Shown: in pieces, positions 8,241 to 16,773 of the stretch
Position numbering within the stretch: the first letter of the stretch is position 1
Layout of the letters: each line of letters begins with the position of its first letter
NCBI RefSeq assembly: GCF_001297015.1
Contig: NZ_LIGE01000029.1
Span: 86,214 to 150,213, forward strand
Direction of reading: 5' to 3'
DNA from: Pseudomonas sp. RIT-PI-r
GTDB taxonomy: Bacteria > Pseudomonadota > Gammaproteobacteria > Pseudomonadales > Pseudomonadaceae
DNA length: 64,000 nt
Notes under the pieces: generated by a model
What the model was told of the DNA's origin: nothing
The model's input: the letters and a program-made list of their open reading frames with translations, nothing else
The model's database searches: none
Made by a program: the position numbers and the translations under genes

Positions 8241-8998
8241 TGGGTGCGTTACGCATCGTCTTGACGCTGGCCCTGTTGCTGGCCGCGCCACTGGCGTTCG
8301 CCGCCGATCCGTTGTCGATCCCGGCGATCACGCTGGGCACCAACGCCGATGGCGCGCAGGAGTATTCGGTCAGTCTGCAGATCCTGCTGATCATGACCGC
8401 GCTGAGCTTTATCCCGGCGGCGGTCATCCTGATGACCAGTTTCACCCGGATCATCATCGTCTTCTCGATCCTGCGTCAGGCCCTCGGTCTGCAACAGACG
8501 CCGTCGAACCAGATCCTCACCGGCATGGCGCTGTTCCTGACGCTGTTCATCATGGCGCCGGTATTCGACCGGGTGAACAACGATGCGCTGCAACCGTACC
8601 TGGCGGAAAAACTCACCGCTCAGCAAGCGGTGGAAAAGGCTCAGGTGCCGATCAAGGACTTCATGCTCGCGCAGACCCGCACCAGCGACCTTGAGCTGTT
8701 CATGCGCCTGTCCAAGCGCACCGACATCGCCACGCCGGATCAGGCACCGTTGACCATTCTTGTACCGGCCTTTGTCACGTCTGAGCTTAAAACCGCGTTC
8801 CAGATCGGCTTCATGATCTTCATTCCGTTCCTGATCATCGACCTCGTTGTGGCCAGTGTGCTGATGGCGATGGGTATGATGATGCTGTCGCCGCTGATCA
8901 TCTCGCTGCCGTTCAAGATCATGCTGTTCGTGCTGGTTGATGGTTGGGCGCTGATCATCGGCACCCTGGCCAGCAGTTTCGGGGGTGTCTCGCCATGA
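8240..8998 (+). CDS. fliP: Flagellar export gate protein FliP
   Basis: Core subunit of the FliPQR export channel. The 252-residue protein has a cleavable signal peptide ending near LAFAADP and the FliP-typical LQILLIMTALSFIPA and RIIIVFSILRQALG motifs, with four membrane helices. The start overlaps fliO and the stop overlaps fliQ (ATGA). Confidence 0.97.
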   Translation: MGALRIVLTLALLLAAPLAFAADPLSIPAITLGTNADGAQEYSVSLQILLIMTALSFIPAAVILMTSFTRIIIVFSILRQALGLQQTPSNQILTGMALFLTLFIMAPVFDRVNNDALQPYLAEKLTAQQAVEKAQVPIKDFMLAQTRTSDLELFMRLSKRTDIATPDQAPLTILVPAFVTSELKTAFQIGFMIFIPFLIIDLVVASVLMAMGMMMLSPLIISLPFKIMLFVLVDGWALIIGTLASSFGGVSP

Positions 8999-9264
8999 CG
9001 CCGGAAGTCGCGGTCGATATCTTTCGTGAAGCGCTGTGGCTGACCACGTTGATGGTCGCGATCCTGGTGGTGCCGAGCCTGTTGGTTGGCCTGCTGGTGG
9101 CGATGTTCCAGGCCGCGACGCAGATCAACGAACAGACTCTGAGCTTCCTGCCGCGTCTGCTGGTGATGCTGGTGACGCTGATCGTCGCCGGTCCGTGGAT
9201 CGTGCAGACGTTCATGGAATACATCATCCAGTTGTACAAAAACATTCCGATGGTCATCGGCTAA
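8995..9264 (+). CDS. fliQ: Flagellar export gate protein FliQ
   Basis: An 89-residue, two-helix membrane subunit of the export channel. The reading frame extends further upstream, but ATG 8995 gives the canonical N-terminus MTPEVAVDIFREALW and overlaps the fliP stop by four bases. The family hallmark FQAATQINEQTLSFLP is intact. Confidence 0.96.
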   Translation: MTPEVAVDIFREALWLTTLMVAILVVPSLLVGLLVAMFQAATQINEQTLSFLPRLLVMLVTLIVAGPWIVQTFMEYIIQLYKNIPMVIG

Positions 9265-9267
9265 GCC

Positions 9268-10053
9268 ATGCAATCGCTGCTTCAGCTGACCGACACCCAG
9301 ATCAGTACCTGGGTGGCCTCGTTCATGTTGCCGCTGTTTCGCGTCGCATCGATGCTGATGGTCATGCCGGTGTTCGGCACCACGCTGGTGTCGCGGCGGA
9401 TACGCCTGTATTTCGCCGTGGCGATCACCGTGTGCATTGCCCCGGGCCTGCCGCCCATGCCGGCGGTCAGCCCTCTGGATCTGAGCGGTTTGCTGCTGAT
9501 TGCCGAACAGATTCTGGTGGGTGCCGTGCTGGGGTTTTCCCTGCAACTGTTCTTCCAGGCGTTCGCCGTGGCCGGGCAGATTGTCGCGATCCAGATGGGC
9601 ATGGGCTTCGCCTCGATGGTCGACCCGGCCAACGGCGTCTCGGTGGCGGTGATCGGACAGTTCTTCACCATGCTCGTGACCCTGTTGTTTCTGTCGATGA
9701 ACGGCCATCTGGTGGTCTTCGAAGTCCTCACCGAAAGTTTCACCACGCTGCCGGTCGGTGGCGGATTAATGACGGCGCAGTACTGGGAATTGGCCGGTAA
9801 GCTCGGGTGGGTGCTGGGCGCAGCGTTGTTGCTGGTGTTGCCGGCTGTCACCGCGTTGCTGGTGGTCAACATCGCATTTGGCGTGATGACCCGTGCAGCG
9901 CCGCAATTGAACATTTTCTCCATCGGTTTCCCACTGACCCTGGTGCTCGGGCTGTTCATCGTCTGGGTGGGGCTGGCGGACATTCTCAATCAGTATCAGC
10001 CGCTGGCCACCGAGGCCTTGCAGTTGTTACGCGAACTGGCACGGGCGCGCTGA
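9268..10053 (+). CDS. fliR: Flagellar export gate protein FliR
   Basis: Membrane subunit of 261 residues that closes the FliP5Q4R1 helical channel and contacts FlhB. Six hydrophobic segments are visible, with FRVASMLMVMPVFG near the start and QMGMGFASMVDPANG in the middle. It sits 3 bp after fliQ and 3 bp before flhB. Confidence 0.96.
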   Translation: MQSLLQLTDTQISTWVASFMLPLFRVASMLMVMPVFGTTLVSRRIRLYFAVAITVCIAPGLPPMPAVSPLDLSGLLLIAEQILVGAVLGFSLQLFFQAFAVAGQIVAIQMGMGFASMVDPANGVSVAVIGQFFTMLVTLLFLSMNGHLVVFEVLTESFTTLPVGGGLMTAQYWELAGKLGWVLGAALLLVLPAVTALLVVNIAFGVMTRAAPQLNIFSIGFPLTLVLGLFIVWVGLADILNQYQPLATEALQLLRELARAR

Positions 10054-10056
10054 GTC

Positions 10057-11196
10057 ATGGCTGAGAGCGAAAGCGGTCAGGACAAAACAGAAGACCCCAC
10101 GGAGAAACGTAAAAAGGACTCCAGGGAAAAGGGTGAGATCGCCCGCTCCAAAGAACTCAACACCCTTGCCGTGATGATGGCTGGCGCCGGCGCACTGCTG
10201 GTGTTCGGCGGTATGCTGGCCGAAGACCTGATGGAACTGATGCGCATGAACTTCACGCTGTCGCGTGAGGTGATCATGGATCAGGGTTCCATGGGCGCAT
10301 TTTTGTTGAAGTCGGGTCAGATGGCGTTGTTGGCCATCCAGCCGTTCATGATCACGTTATTGCTGGCGGCATTGATCGGGCCGATTTCTCTGGGTGGCTG
10401 GTTGTTTGCGGCCGGCTCCATGGCACCCAAGTTCAGCCGGATGAACCCGGCGGCAGGCTTGAAGCGAATGTTTTCGTTCAAGGCTGTGGTCGAACTGCTC
10501 AAGGCACTGGCCAAGTTTCTGGTCACTTTGGGTGTGGCACTGGTGGTGCTGATGTCGGATGTCGATGACTTGATGCGGATCGCTCATGAGCCGCTTGAAA
10601 TGGCGATCATTCACAGCGTTACATTGGTTGGCTGGAGCACTTTGTGGCTCGCCTGCGGCCTGATCATCATCGCCGCCGTCGACGTGCCGGTGCAGCTCTG
10701 GGAGGCGCACAAGAAACTGCTGATGACCAAGCAGGAAGTGCGCGACGAGCACAAGGATCAGGAAGGTCGCCCAGAGGTTAAACAGCGCATCCGCCAGACC
10801 CAGCGCGAAATGTCCCAGCGCCGGATGATGGCGGCGATTCCCGACGCCGACGTGGTCATCACCAACCCGACGCACTACGCTGTCGCGCTCAAGTACGATT
10901 CCGAAAAGGGCGGCGCGCCCATACTGTTGGCCAAGGGCAGCGACTTCCTCGCCCTGAAAATCCGCGAAATCGCCGTGGCCAACAACGTCATGCTCCTTGA
11001 ATCGCCGGGGCTGGCGCGGTCGATTTACTACTCCACCGAGCTGGATCAGGAAATTCCTGGTGGCCTCTACCTGGCGGTTGCCCAGGTGCTGGCCTACGTC
11101 TACCAGATCCGCCAGTACCGTGCGGGCAAGGGCAAACGCCCGGATCCGCTCAAGGATGATTTGCCGATCCCGCCGGACCTGCGCCGCGATTCCTGA
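10057..11196 (+). CDS. flhB: Flagellar export switch protein FlhB
   Basis: Membrane protein that switches export from rod/hook to filament substrates. It has 379 residues: a basic N-terminus (QDKTEDPTEKRKKDSREKG), four membrane helices, and the cytoplasmic domain with the autocleavage motif NPTH at about residues 270-273. It is the last gene of the fliL operon and is followed by a REP pair. Confidence 0.97.
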   Translation: MAESESGQDKTEDPTEKRKKDSREKGEIARSKELNTLAVMMAGAGALLVFGGMLAEDLMELMRMNFTLSREVIMDQGSMGAFLLKSGQMALLAIQPFMITLLLAALIGPISLGGWLFAAGSMAPKFSRMNPAAGLKRMFSFKAVVELLKALAKFLVTLGVALVVLMSDVDDLMRIAHEPLEMAIIHSVTLVGWSTLWLACGLIIIAAVDVPVQLWEAHKKLLMTKQEVRDEHKDQEGRPEVKQRIRQTQREMSQRRMMAAIPDADVVITNPTHYAVALKYDSEKGGAPILLAKGSDFLALKIREIAVANNVMLLESPGLARSIYYSTELDQEIPGGLYLAVAQVLAYVYQIRQYRAGKGKRPDPLKDDLPIPPDLRRDS

Positions 11197-11220
11197 TTTC
11201 TCCCCTCATACCTTTTGTCT

Positions 11221-11336
11221 CTGATCGTTCCCACGCTCTGCGTGGGAATGCAGCTCGGGGCGCTCCGCGTCCCTTTCCCAGAGCCGAACGCGGAGCGTCC
11301 GTTGAGGCATTCCCACGCAGAGCGTGGGAACGATCT
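11221..11336. repeat. REP-like palindrome, class D
   Basis: Outer arms GATCGTTCCCACGC and GCGTGGGAACGATC are inverted about 100 bp apart, with inner arms CGCTCCGCGT and ACGCGGAGCG. It lies between the convergent flhB and DUF6124-like genes and could act as a two-way transcription barrier. A second copy is at 43950-44071. Confidence 0.8.
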
Positions 11337-11345
11337 GTGACCGAA

Positions 11346-11705
11346 CTAATTCGGCAACTGCAGATTATCCAGCGCCCGATTCACCGCCAGCTCCCCGAGC
11401 ATGATCAATTGCGCGATACCCAGCAGCGTCCTGCGCTGCGATGCCGGTATGAGATTGGCGAAGTCGTTGGCGATGGTTCTGGCGCAAGCGAGGGTTTCGC
11501 AGGCGTCGGCCAGCAGCTCCTCGTTTTTGAAGTCTGCGGTTACGGCATACATCGAGCGGGTTCTGCGTGGCGGCGGCGTGGCGCCGGGTGGGCAGAGGTA
11601 GTGGTCGAGGGCGCGGTCGGCGGCTTCGTGGAGTTTTTTCGAATCGAGGGATTCGTAGGGGGAGGTGGGGTCGGTTTCGGGCGGGTTGGGTGTTGGTTTG
11701 ATCAT
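11346..11705 (-). CDS. Small soluble protein of unknown function (DUF6124/DUF3077-like Pseudomonas family)
   Basis: A 119-residue protein with a Pro-rich N-terminus (MIKPTPNPPETDP), then SPYESLDSKKLHEAADRALDHYL and a helical C-terminal half. I recognise the opening as typical of a small Pseudomonas-restricted family, usually present in several copies per genome and of unknown function; I am unsure of the exact family number. No signal peptide or membrane segment. An AAGGAG site lies 8 bp before the ATG. It interrupts the flagellar genes on the opposite strand, and its upstream region is unusually structured. Confidence 0.75.
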   Translation of the reverse strand: MIKPTPNPPETDPTSPYESLDSKKLHEAADRALDHYLCPPGATPPPRRTRSMYAVTADFKNEELLADACETLACARTIANDFANLIPASQRRTLLGIAQLIMLGELAVNRALDNLQLPN

Positions 11706-11723
11706 GGTGAAGCTCCTTTGAGG

Positions 11724-11960
11724 TGGAGCCGCTACAACCTGTCGCTAAACAGGAGGGGTGGCGGCTGTACGCAGGTTAGCGAACCGGTCAAAGGCACCCG
11801 GCAGACCCGAAGGTCTCCCGCATACAGCCACCATGACGAAATCGCGAAAATACAGATCCGCAACGAAGCCTGGAACGCCGATGCACCTTTGACTTGAGTT
11901 CGAGTCGCTAAACCCGATCGCTGATTCGTCAGCGACCGACCCACAATAGAACCCGACCCC
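11724..11960 (-). other. Candidate structured RNA leader of the small unknown gene
   Basis: Read on the minus strand, this 5' region can form several stems. These are a 10-bp stem pairing 11820-11829 with 11763-11772, a UUCG-capped hairpin at 11804-11815, hairpin GGUU-CGCU-AACC at 11774-11785, hairpin CCUGU-UUAGCG-ACAGG at 11738-11753, and a hairpin at 11919-11934. The loop CGCU can pair with AGCG in the second loop. The last hairpin ends about 20 nt before the ribosome-binding site. This looks like a cis-regulatory or structural RNA; I know no name for it. The rest of the 640-bp gap up to flhA has REP repeats and the flhA promoter, and no gene. Confidence 0.5.
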
Positions 11961-12090
11961 AAAGCGCACAAGCCGGCGGATTCTGGCTTGGCTGTAGGCA
12001 AAGGCGCAAGGATTTGTAGCCTCAAAGGCGTGTCTGGAGGTGTCTTTTAAACGCCAGAGTTTAAGAAGCGCATTGCGCTGACTGCACTGG

Positions 12091-12120
12091 CGCCTTCGCG
12101 AGCAAGCTCGCTCCCACATT
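12091..12120. repeat. Single REP unit, class F
   Basis: CTTCGCGAGCAAGCTCGCTC forms a short palindrome with a CCACA tail. A related unit is at 38733-38757. It lies just before the class B pair. Confidence 0.6.
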
Positions 12121-12135
12121 TGGAATGCGGTCCCG

Positions 12136-12224
12136 CTGTAGGAGTGAGCCTGCTCGCGATGGGGCTTTTTCAGTCGATGGATTCGAACCAGACAGACCGC
12201 TATCGCGAGCAGGCTCACTCCTGC
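12136..12224. repeat. REP repeat, class B inverted pair
   Basis: Two inverted copies of GTAGGAGTGAGCCTGCTCGC flank about 40 bp. Other class B pairs are at 46818, 55174, 58021 and 60864. Confidence 0.85.
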
Positions 12225-12266
12225 ATGAGTCATGTTTTCTCTCCCGATTTCACTCCCCGGCAAAAG

Positions 12267-12283
12267 TTGGAAAGCTTCTTGCA
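12267..12283 (+). promoter_or_regulatory. Sigma-54 promoter of flhA
   Basis: GTTGGAAAGCTTCTTGC has GG at 12269-12270 and GC at 12281-12282, exactly 10 bp apart. The flhA start is 62 bp downstream of the GC. In P. aeruginosa FleQ activates flhA from a site in the leader; the interval 12285-12344 is the matching place here. Confidence 0.8.
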
Positions 12284-12344
12284 GTACCCGCCGTGAGCCC
12301 GCTCTGGGCGTCAAAAGTTTGCTTTAAAGGAACGGGGAAAACCG

Positions 12345-14474
12345 GTGGATCGCTCTCAGTTATTCAACACTGCTCGCACGAATGTTGCCGACCTCAGTCG
12401 AGGCAATCTGGGCGTGCCGTTGTTGCTGCTGGTTATGTTGGCAATGATGATGTTGCCGATTCCGCCGTTCCTGCTCGACGTGTTTTTCACCTTCAACATT
12501 GCCCTGTCGATCGTCGTGCTGCTGGTCTGCGTGTACGCACTGCGGCCGCTGGATTTCGCCGTGTTTCCGACCATTCTGCTGGTCGCGACCTTGCTGCGGC
12601 TGGCGTTGAACGTAGCGTCGACGCGCGTTGTGATGCTCCACGGTCAGGACGGCCACGCCGCAGCCGGTAAGGTGATCCAGGCCTTCGGCGAGGTGGTGAT
12701 CGGCGGTAACTACGTGGTTGGTATCGTGGTGTTTGCGATCCTGATGATCATCAACTTTGTCGTGGTCACCAAGGGTGCCGGGCGGATTTCCGAGGTGAGC
12801 GCGCGTTTCACCCTCGATGCAATGCCCGGCAAACAAATGGCGATCGACGCCGACCTCAACGCCGGCCTGATCGATCAGAATCAGGCGAAGATGCGCCGTC
12901 AGGAAGTTGCCCAAGAGGCCGAGTTCTACGGTTCGATGGACGGTGCCAGCAAGTTCGTCCGTGGTGACGCCATCGCCGGCCTGCTGATTCTGTTCATCAA
13001 CCTCATCGGCGGTATGGCCGTCGGTATCTTTCAGCACAACATGAGCTTCGGTGATGCCGGCAAGGTTTACGCTTTGCTGACCATCGGTGACGGTTTAGTG
13101 GCGCAATTGCCATCACTGTTGTTATCTACAGCTGCGGCAATCATGGTGACCCGTGCTTCCGGTTCGGAAGACATGGGCAAGCAGATCAATCGCCAGATGT
13201 TCGCCTCGCCAAAAGCGCTGGCGGTGGCTGCCGGCCTGATGGCGGTCATGGGTCTGGTGCCGGGCATGCCGCACTTCTCGTTCCTGAGCATGGCCGCGCT
13301 GGCCGCCGGTGGCGCCTACCTGTTCTGGAAGAAGCAGAACGTCGCCAAAGTGGTCGCGCTGGAAGAGGTCAAGCGTCAGCAGGAACTGCTGCCGTCGCCG
13401 GCCCGCGCCATGGAAACCAAGGAGCTGGGCTGGGATGACGTGACGCCGATCGACATGATCGGGCTGGAGGTCGGTTATCGCCTGATCCCGTTGGTGGATC
13501 GCAACCAGGGCGGGCAATTGCTGGCGCGGATCAAGGGCGTGCGCAAGAAGCTCTCGCAGGATCTGGGCTTCCTGATGCCGACCGTGCACATCCGCGACAA
13601 CCTCGATCTGGCGCCAAGCGCCTATCGCCTGACCCTGATGGGGGTGATCCTCGCCGAAGCCGAGATCTACCCGGATCGCGAACTGGCGATCAACCCGGGC
13701 CAGGTCTACGGCACGCTCAACGGTATCAACGCCAAAGATCCGGCTTTCGGTCTGGAAGCGGTGTGGATCGAAATCAGCCAGCGCGCCCAGGCACAATCCC
13801 TCGGTTACACGGTGGTTGACGCCAGCACCGTGGTTGCCACGCACTTGAACCAGATTCTGTACAAGCACTCCAGTGAGCTGATCGGCCACGAGGAAGTGCA
13901 GCAACTCATGCAATTGCTGGCCAAAAGCTCGCCGAAACTGGCAGAAGAGCTGGTGCCGGGCGTGGTCACGTTGTCGCAGTTGCTCAAAGTGCTGCAAGCG
14001 TTGCTCGCTGAACACGTGCCGGTGCGCGACATCCGCAGCATCGCCGAAGCCATCGCCAACAACGCCGCCAAGAGTCAAGATACTGCCGCGTTGGTGGCTG
14101 CGGTGCGGGTCGGCGTATCGCGCGCCATCGTCCAAAGCATTGTAGGCACTGAGTCGGAGCTGCCTGTGATCACCTTGGAGCCAAGGTTGGAACAAATATT
14201 GCTCAATAGTCTGCAGAAGGCAGGACAAGGCTCGGAAGAGGGCGTTCTGCTGGAGCCAAGCATGGCCGAGAAGCTGCAGCGTTCGCTCATCGAAGCGGCG
14301 CAGCGTCAGGAAATGCAAGGTCAGCCGGTTATCCTGTTGGTAGCAGGTCCGGTTCGCGCGATGCTTTCGCGCTTCGGCCGCCTCGCAGTCCCTGGATTGC
14401 ATGTGCTGGCCTACCAGGAAATACCGGACAACAAGCAAGTGACCATCGTTGCGACAGTAGGGCCCAACGGCTGA
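12345..14474 (+). CDS. flhA: Flagellar export protein FlhA
   Basis: Largest export-gate subunit, 709 residues. The N-terminal half has about eight membrane helices and the conserved cytoplasmic loop (GAGRISEVSARFTLDAMPGK). The C-terminal half is the cytosolic domain that docks chaperone-substrate complexes. GTG start after AACGGGG. It heads the flhA-flhF-fleN-fliA segment with its own sigma-54 promoter. flhF follows after 11 bp. Confidence 0.97.
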   Translation: MDRSQLFNTARTNVADLSRGNLGVPLLLLVMLAMMMLPIPPFLLDVFFTFNIALSIVVLLVCVYALRPLDFAVFPTILLVATLLRLALNVASTRVVMLHGQDGHAAAGKVIQAFGEVVIGGNYVVGIVVFAILMIINFVVVTKGAGRISEVSARFTLDAMPGKQMAIDADLNAGLIDQNQAKMRRQEVAQEAEFYGSMDGASKFVRGDAIAGLLILFINLIGGMAVGIFQHNMSFGDAGKVYALLTIGDGLVAQLPSLLLSTAAAIMVTRASGSEDMGKQINRQMFASPKALAVAAGLMAVMGLVPGMPHFSFLSMAALAAGGAYLFWKKQNVAKVVALEEVKRQQELLPSPARAMETKELGWDDVTPIDMIGLEVGYRLIPLVDRNQGGQLLARIKGVRKKLSQDLGFLMPTVHIRDNLDLAPSAYRLTLMGVILAEAEIYPDRELAINPGQVYGTLNGINAKDPAFGLEAVWIEISQRAQAQSLGYTVVDASTVVATHLNQILYKHSSELIGHEEVQQLMQLLAKSSPKLAEELVPGVVTLSQLLKVLQALLAEHVPVRDIRSIAEAIANNAAKSQDTAALVAAVRVGVSRAIVQSIVGTESELPVITLEPRLEQILLNSLQKAGQGSEEGVLLEPSMAEKLQRSLIEAAQRQEMQGQPVILLVAGPVRAMLSRFGRLAVPGLHVLAYQEIPDNKQVTIVATVGPNG

Positions 14475-14485
14475 GGTAGTGGTTT

Positions 14486-15826
14486 ATGCAAGTTAAGCGT
14501 TTCTTTGCCGCCGATATGCGTCAGGCCATGAAGCTGGTTCGTGATGAGCTGGGCGCTGATGCCGCCATCATTGGCAATCGCCGCATTGCCGGCGGTGTCG
14601 AGCTGACGGCGGCACTGGATTACAAACTGTCGGCGCTGGCGCCACGGGTTCCGAACATGGAACTCGAAGACGAGCTGCGCAAGACCCAGTCGCGCATCGT
14701 CACCGCCCAGGCCGAGTTGAGCCTGCGTGGCGAAGCCGACGGCAATAGCAATCGCCAGATCTTTGCCGGGCTGCCGTTGACGGCTGGCCTGCCACTGACC
14801 GCTGCCGAACCGCTGAGCGAACCGACCTACGCCGCTCCGGCGCGCCCGGCGCCTGCGCCTGCGCAGTCCTCCGGCGGCGTGGATCCGCGTGCACTGGATT
14901 CGATGCGCTTTGAATTGAACAGCCTGCGCGAGCTGATGGAAGTTCAGCTCGGCACCCTGGCCTGGAATCAGCTGCAAGGCAGCCGTCCGGCGCAAGCCAA
15001 CCTGTATCGCCGTCTGCAACGTATCGGTCTGTCCGGGCCGTTGTCGCGCGATCTGCTGGCGATGATCACCGATATCGAAGAGCCGCGTCAGGCCTGGCGC
15101 ATGTTGCTTGCGCACCTGGCGCGGATGATTGCCGTACCGGAAGTCGAGCCGCTGGAAGAGGGCGGTGTGATTGCGATGGTCGGCCCTGCCGGCATGGGCA
15201 AGACCACCACGCTGGCCAAACTGGCTGCGCGTTATGTGCTCAAGTACGGCGCGCAGAATGTCGCGCTGGTGAGCATGGACAGCTTCCGTATTGGCGCGCA
15301 GGAACAACTGAAGACGCTGGGCCGTATTCTCAATGTGCCGGTGACTCACGTCGATCCGGGCCAGTCGCTGGTGCAGGCACTGGATCCACTGCTGCGCAAG
15401 CGCGTGGTATTGATCGATACTGCCGGCCTGCAAGCCAGCGATCCAGCCCTGCGCATGCAGCTGGAAAGTCTGGCTGGGCGTGGCATCCGTTCAAAAAATT
15501 ATCTCGTGCTGGCAACCACCAGCCAGAAACAGGTTCTAACGGCCGCTTATCACAGTTACAAGCGTTGTGGGCTAGCTGGCTGCATCCTGACTAAACTGGA
15601 TGAAACAGCAAGCCTGGGCGAAGTGTTGAGCCTGGCGATCAGTCATGAATTGCCGGTCGCGTACCTGACCGATGGCCCACGGATTCCGGATGATTTGCAT
15701 CTGCCGCGCCGTCATCAACTGGTCAGCCGCGCCGTCAGCGTGCAAATGCAGGAAGAACCCAGCGAAGAAGCCATGGCTGACATGTTCGCTGATATCTATC
15801 ACAGCCCGACCAAGCAGGTAGGCTGA
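14486..15826 (+). CDS. flhF: Flagellar placement GTPase FlhF
   Basis: SRP-type GTPase of 446 residues that marks the pole for flagellar assembly. The order is N-terminal basic region, Ala/Pro-rich linker (about residues 100-130), N domain, then the G domain with P-loop GPAGMGKTT near residues 233-241, DTAGL and LTKLDE. It acts together with FleN, encoded next, to set number and position of flagella. The family does not need the SRP M domain, and none is present. Confidence 0.97.
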   Translation: MQVKRFFAADMRQAMKLVRDELGADAAIIGNRRIAGGVELTAALDYKLSALAPRVPNMELEDELRKTQSRIVTAQAELSLRGEADGNSNRQIFAGLPLTAGLPLTAAEPLSEPTYAAPARPAPAPAQSSGGVDPRALDSMRFELNSLRELMEVQLGTLAWNQLQGSRPAQANLYRRLQRIGLSGPLSRDLLAMITDIEEPRQAWRMLLAHLARMIAVPEVEPLEEGGVIAMVGPAGMGKTTTLAKLAARYVLKYGAQNVALVSMDSFRIGAQEQLKTLGRILNVPVTHVDPGQSLVQALDPLLRKRVVLIDTAGLQASDPALRMQLESLAGRGIRSKNYLVLATTSQKQVLTAAYHSYKRCGLAGCILTKLDETASLGEVLSLAISHELPVAYLTDGPRIPDDLHLPRRHQLVSRAVSVQMQEEPSEEAMADMFADIYHSPTKQVG

Positions 15827-15942
15827 GGTATTCATGAACAGTTTTTGTACCTACATCGATGGTCTGCCATGCATTGTTCCGGTTGTGAACGCGCAGCCAG
15901 TAATGTGGCCTCCGTCTATGCAAGACAAGGTAAAGAAATAAC

Positions 15943-16773
15943 ATGGGCAGCATGCATCCCGTACAGGTGATCGCGGTGACCGGCGGCAAAGGTGGCGTCG
16001 GCAAGACTAACGTGTCAGTGAACTTGTCCCTGGCGCTGGCAGAGCTTGGCCGTCGGGTCATGCTGCTGGACGCCGACCTGGGACTGGCGAACGTCGACGT
16101 TTTGTTGGGTCTGACCCCTAAACGCACGCTGGCTGACGTCATCGAAGGCCGCTGCGAGCTACGCGACGTCCTGTTGCAAGGCCCCGGCGGCATTCGCATC
16201 GTCCCGGCCGCGTCCGGCACGCAGAGCATGGTCCACCTGAGCCCGGCGCAACATGCCGGTCTGATTCAGGCGTTCAGCGACATCGGCGACAATCTCGACG
16301 TACTGGTGATCGACACCGCTGCGGGTATTGGTGACTCGGTAGTCAGTTTCGTGCGCGCAGCGCAGGAAGTGTTGCTGGTGGTCTGCGACGAGCCGACTTC
16401 GATCACGGACGCCTACGCGCTGATCAAGTTGCTCAACCGCGACTACGGCATGAACCGCTTCCGCGTGCTCGCCAACATGGCGCAGAGCCCGCAGGAAGGG
16501 CGCAACCTGTTCGCCAAGTTGACCAAGGTCACGGATCGTTTCCTCGACGTCGCTCTACAATACGTCGGCGCCGTGCCTTACGACGAAAGCGTACGCAAAG
16601 CGGTGCAGAAGCAGCGTGCAGTCTACGAAGCCTTCCCGCGCTCCAAGTGCGCGCTGGCGTTCAAGGCCATTGCACAGAAGGTCGACACCTGGCCGCTGCC
16701 CGCCAACCCGCGCGGCCACCTTGAATTTTTCGTCGAGCGTCTCGTGCAGCAAACGGCAGGGCCCGTGTTATGA
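15943..16773 (+). CDS. fleN: Flagellar number regulator FleN (FlhG)
   Basis: MinD/ParA-type ATPase of 276 residues that limits flagellar number and antagonises the activator FleQ. The deviant Walker A motif GGKGGVGKT covers residues 14-22, with signature Lys16 and catalytic Lys21. The sequence is very close to P. aeruginosa FleN. The 116-bp gap after flhF contains no gene I can support. The stop overlaps the fliA start. Confidence 0.97.
   Translation: MGSMHPVQVIAVTGGKGGVGKTNVSVNLSLALAELGRRVMLLDADLGLANVDVLLGLTPKRTLADVIEGRCELRDVLLQGPGGIRIVPAASGTQSMVHLSPAQHAGLIQAFSDIGDNLDVLVIDTAAGIGDSVVSFVRAAQEVLLVVCDEPTSITDAYALIKLLNRDYGMNRFRVLANMAQSPQEGRNLFAKLTKVTDRFLDVALQYVGAVPYDESVRKAVQKQRAVYEAFPRSKCALAFKAIAQKVDTWPLPANPRGHLEFFVERLVQQTAGPVL

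Noticed and set aside
11337..11897. + strand frame of 186 codons over the small minus-strand gene
   Set aside because: Overlaps the better supported DUF6124-like gene and the structured leader, and its Gly/Val/Arg-rich translation looks like antisense.
11745..12314. Minus-strand frames covering the structured leader (189 and 97 codons)
   Set aside because: The reading frame runs through hairpins and REP units; composition is Arg/Ser-rich and there is no good ribosome-binding site. The structure explains the region better.
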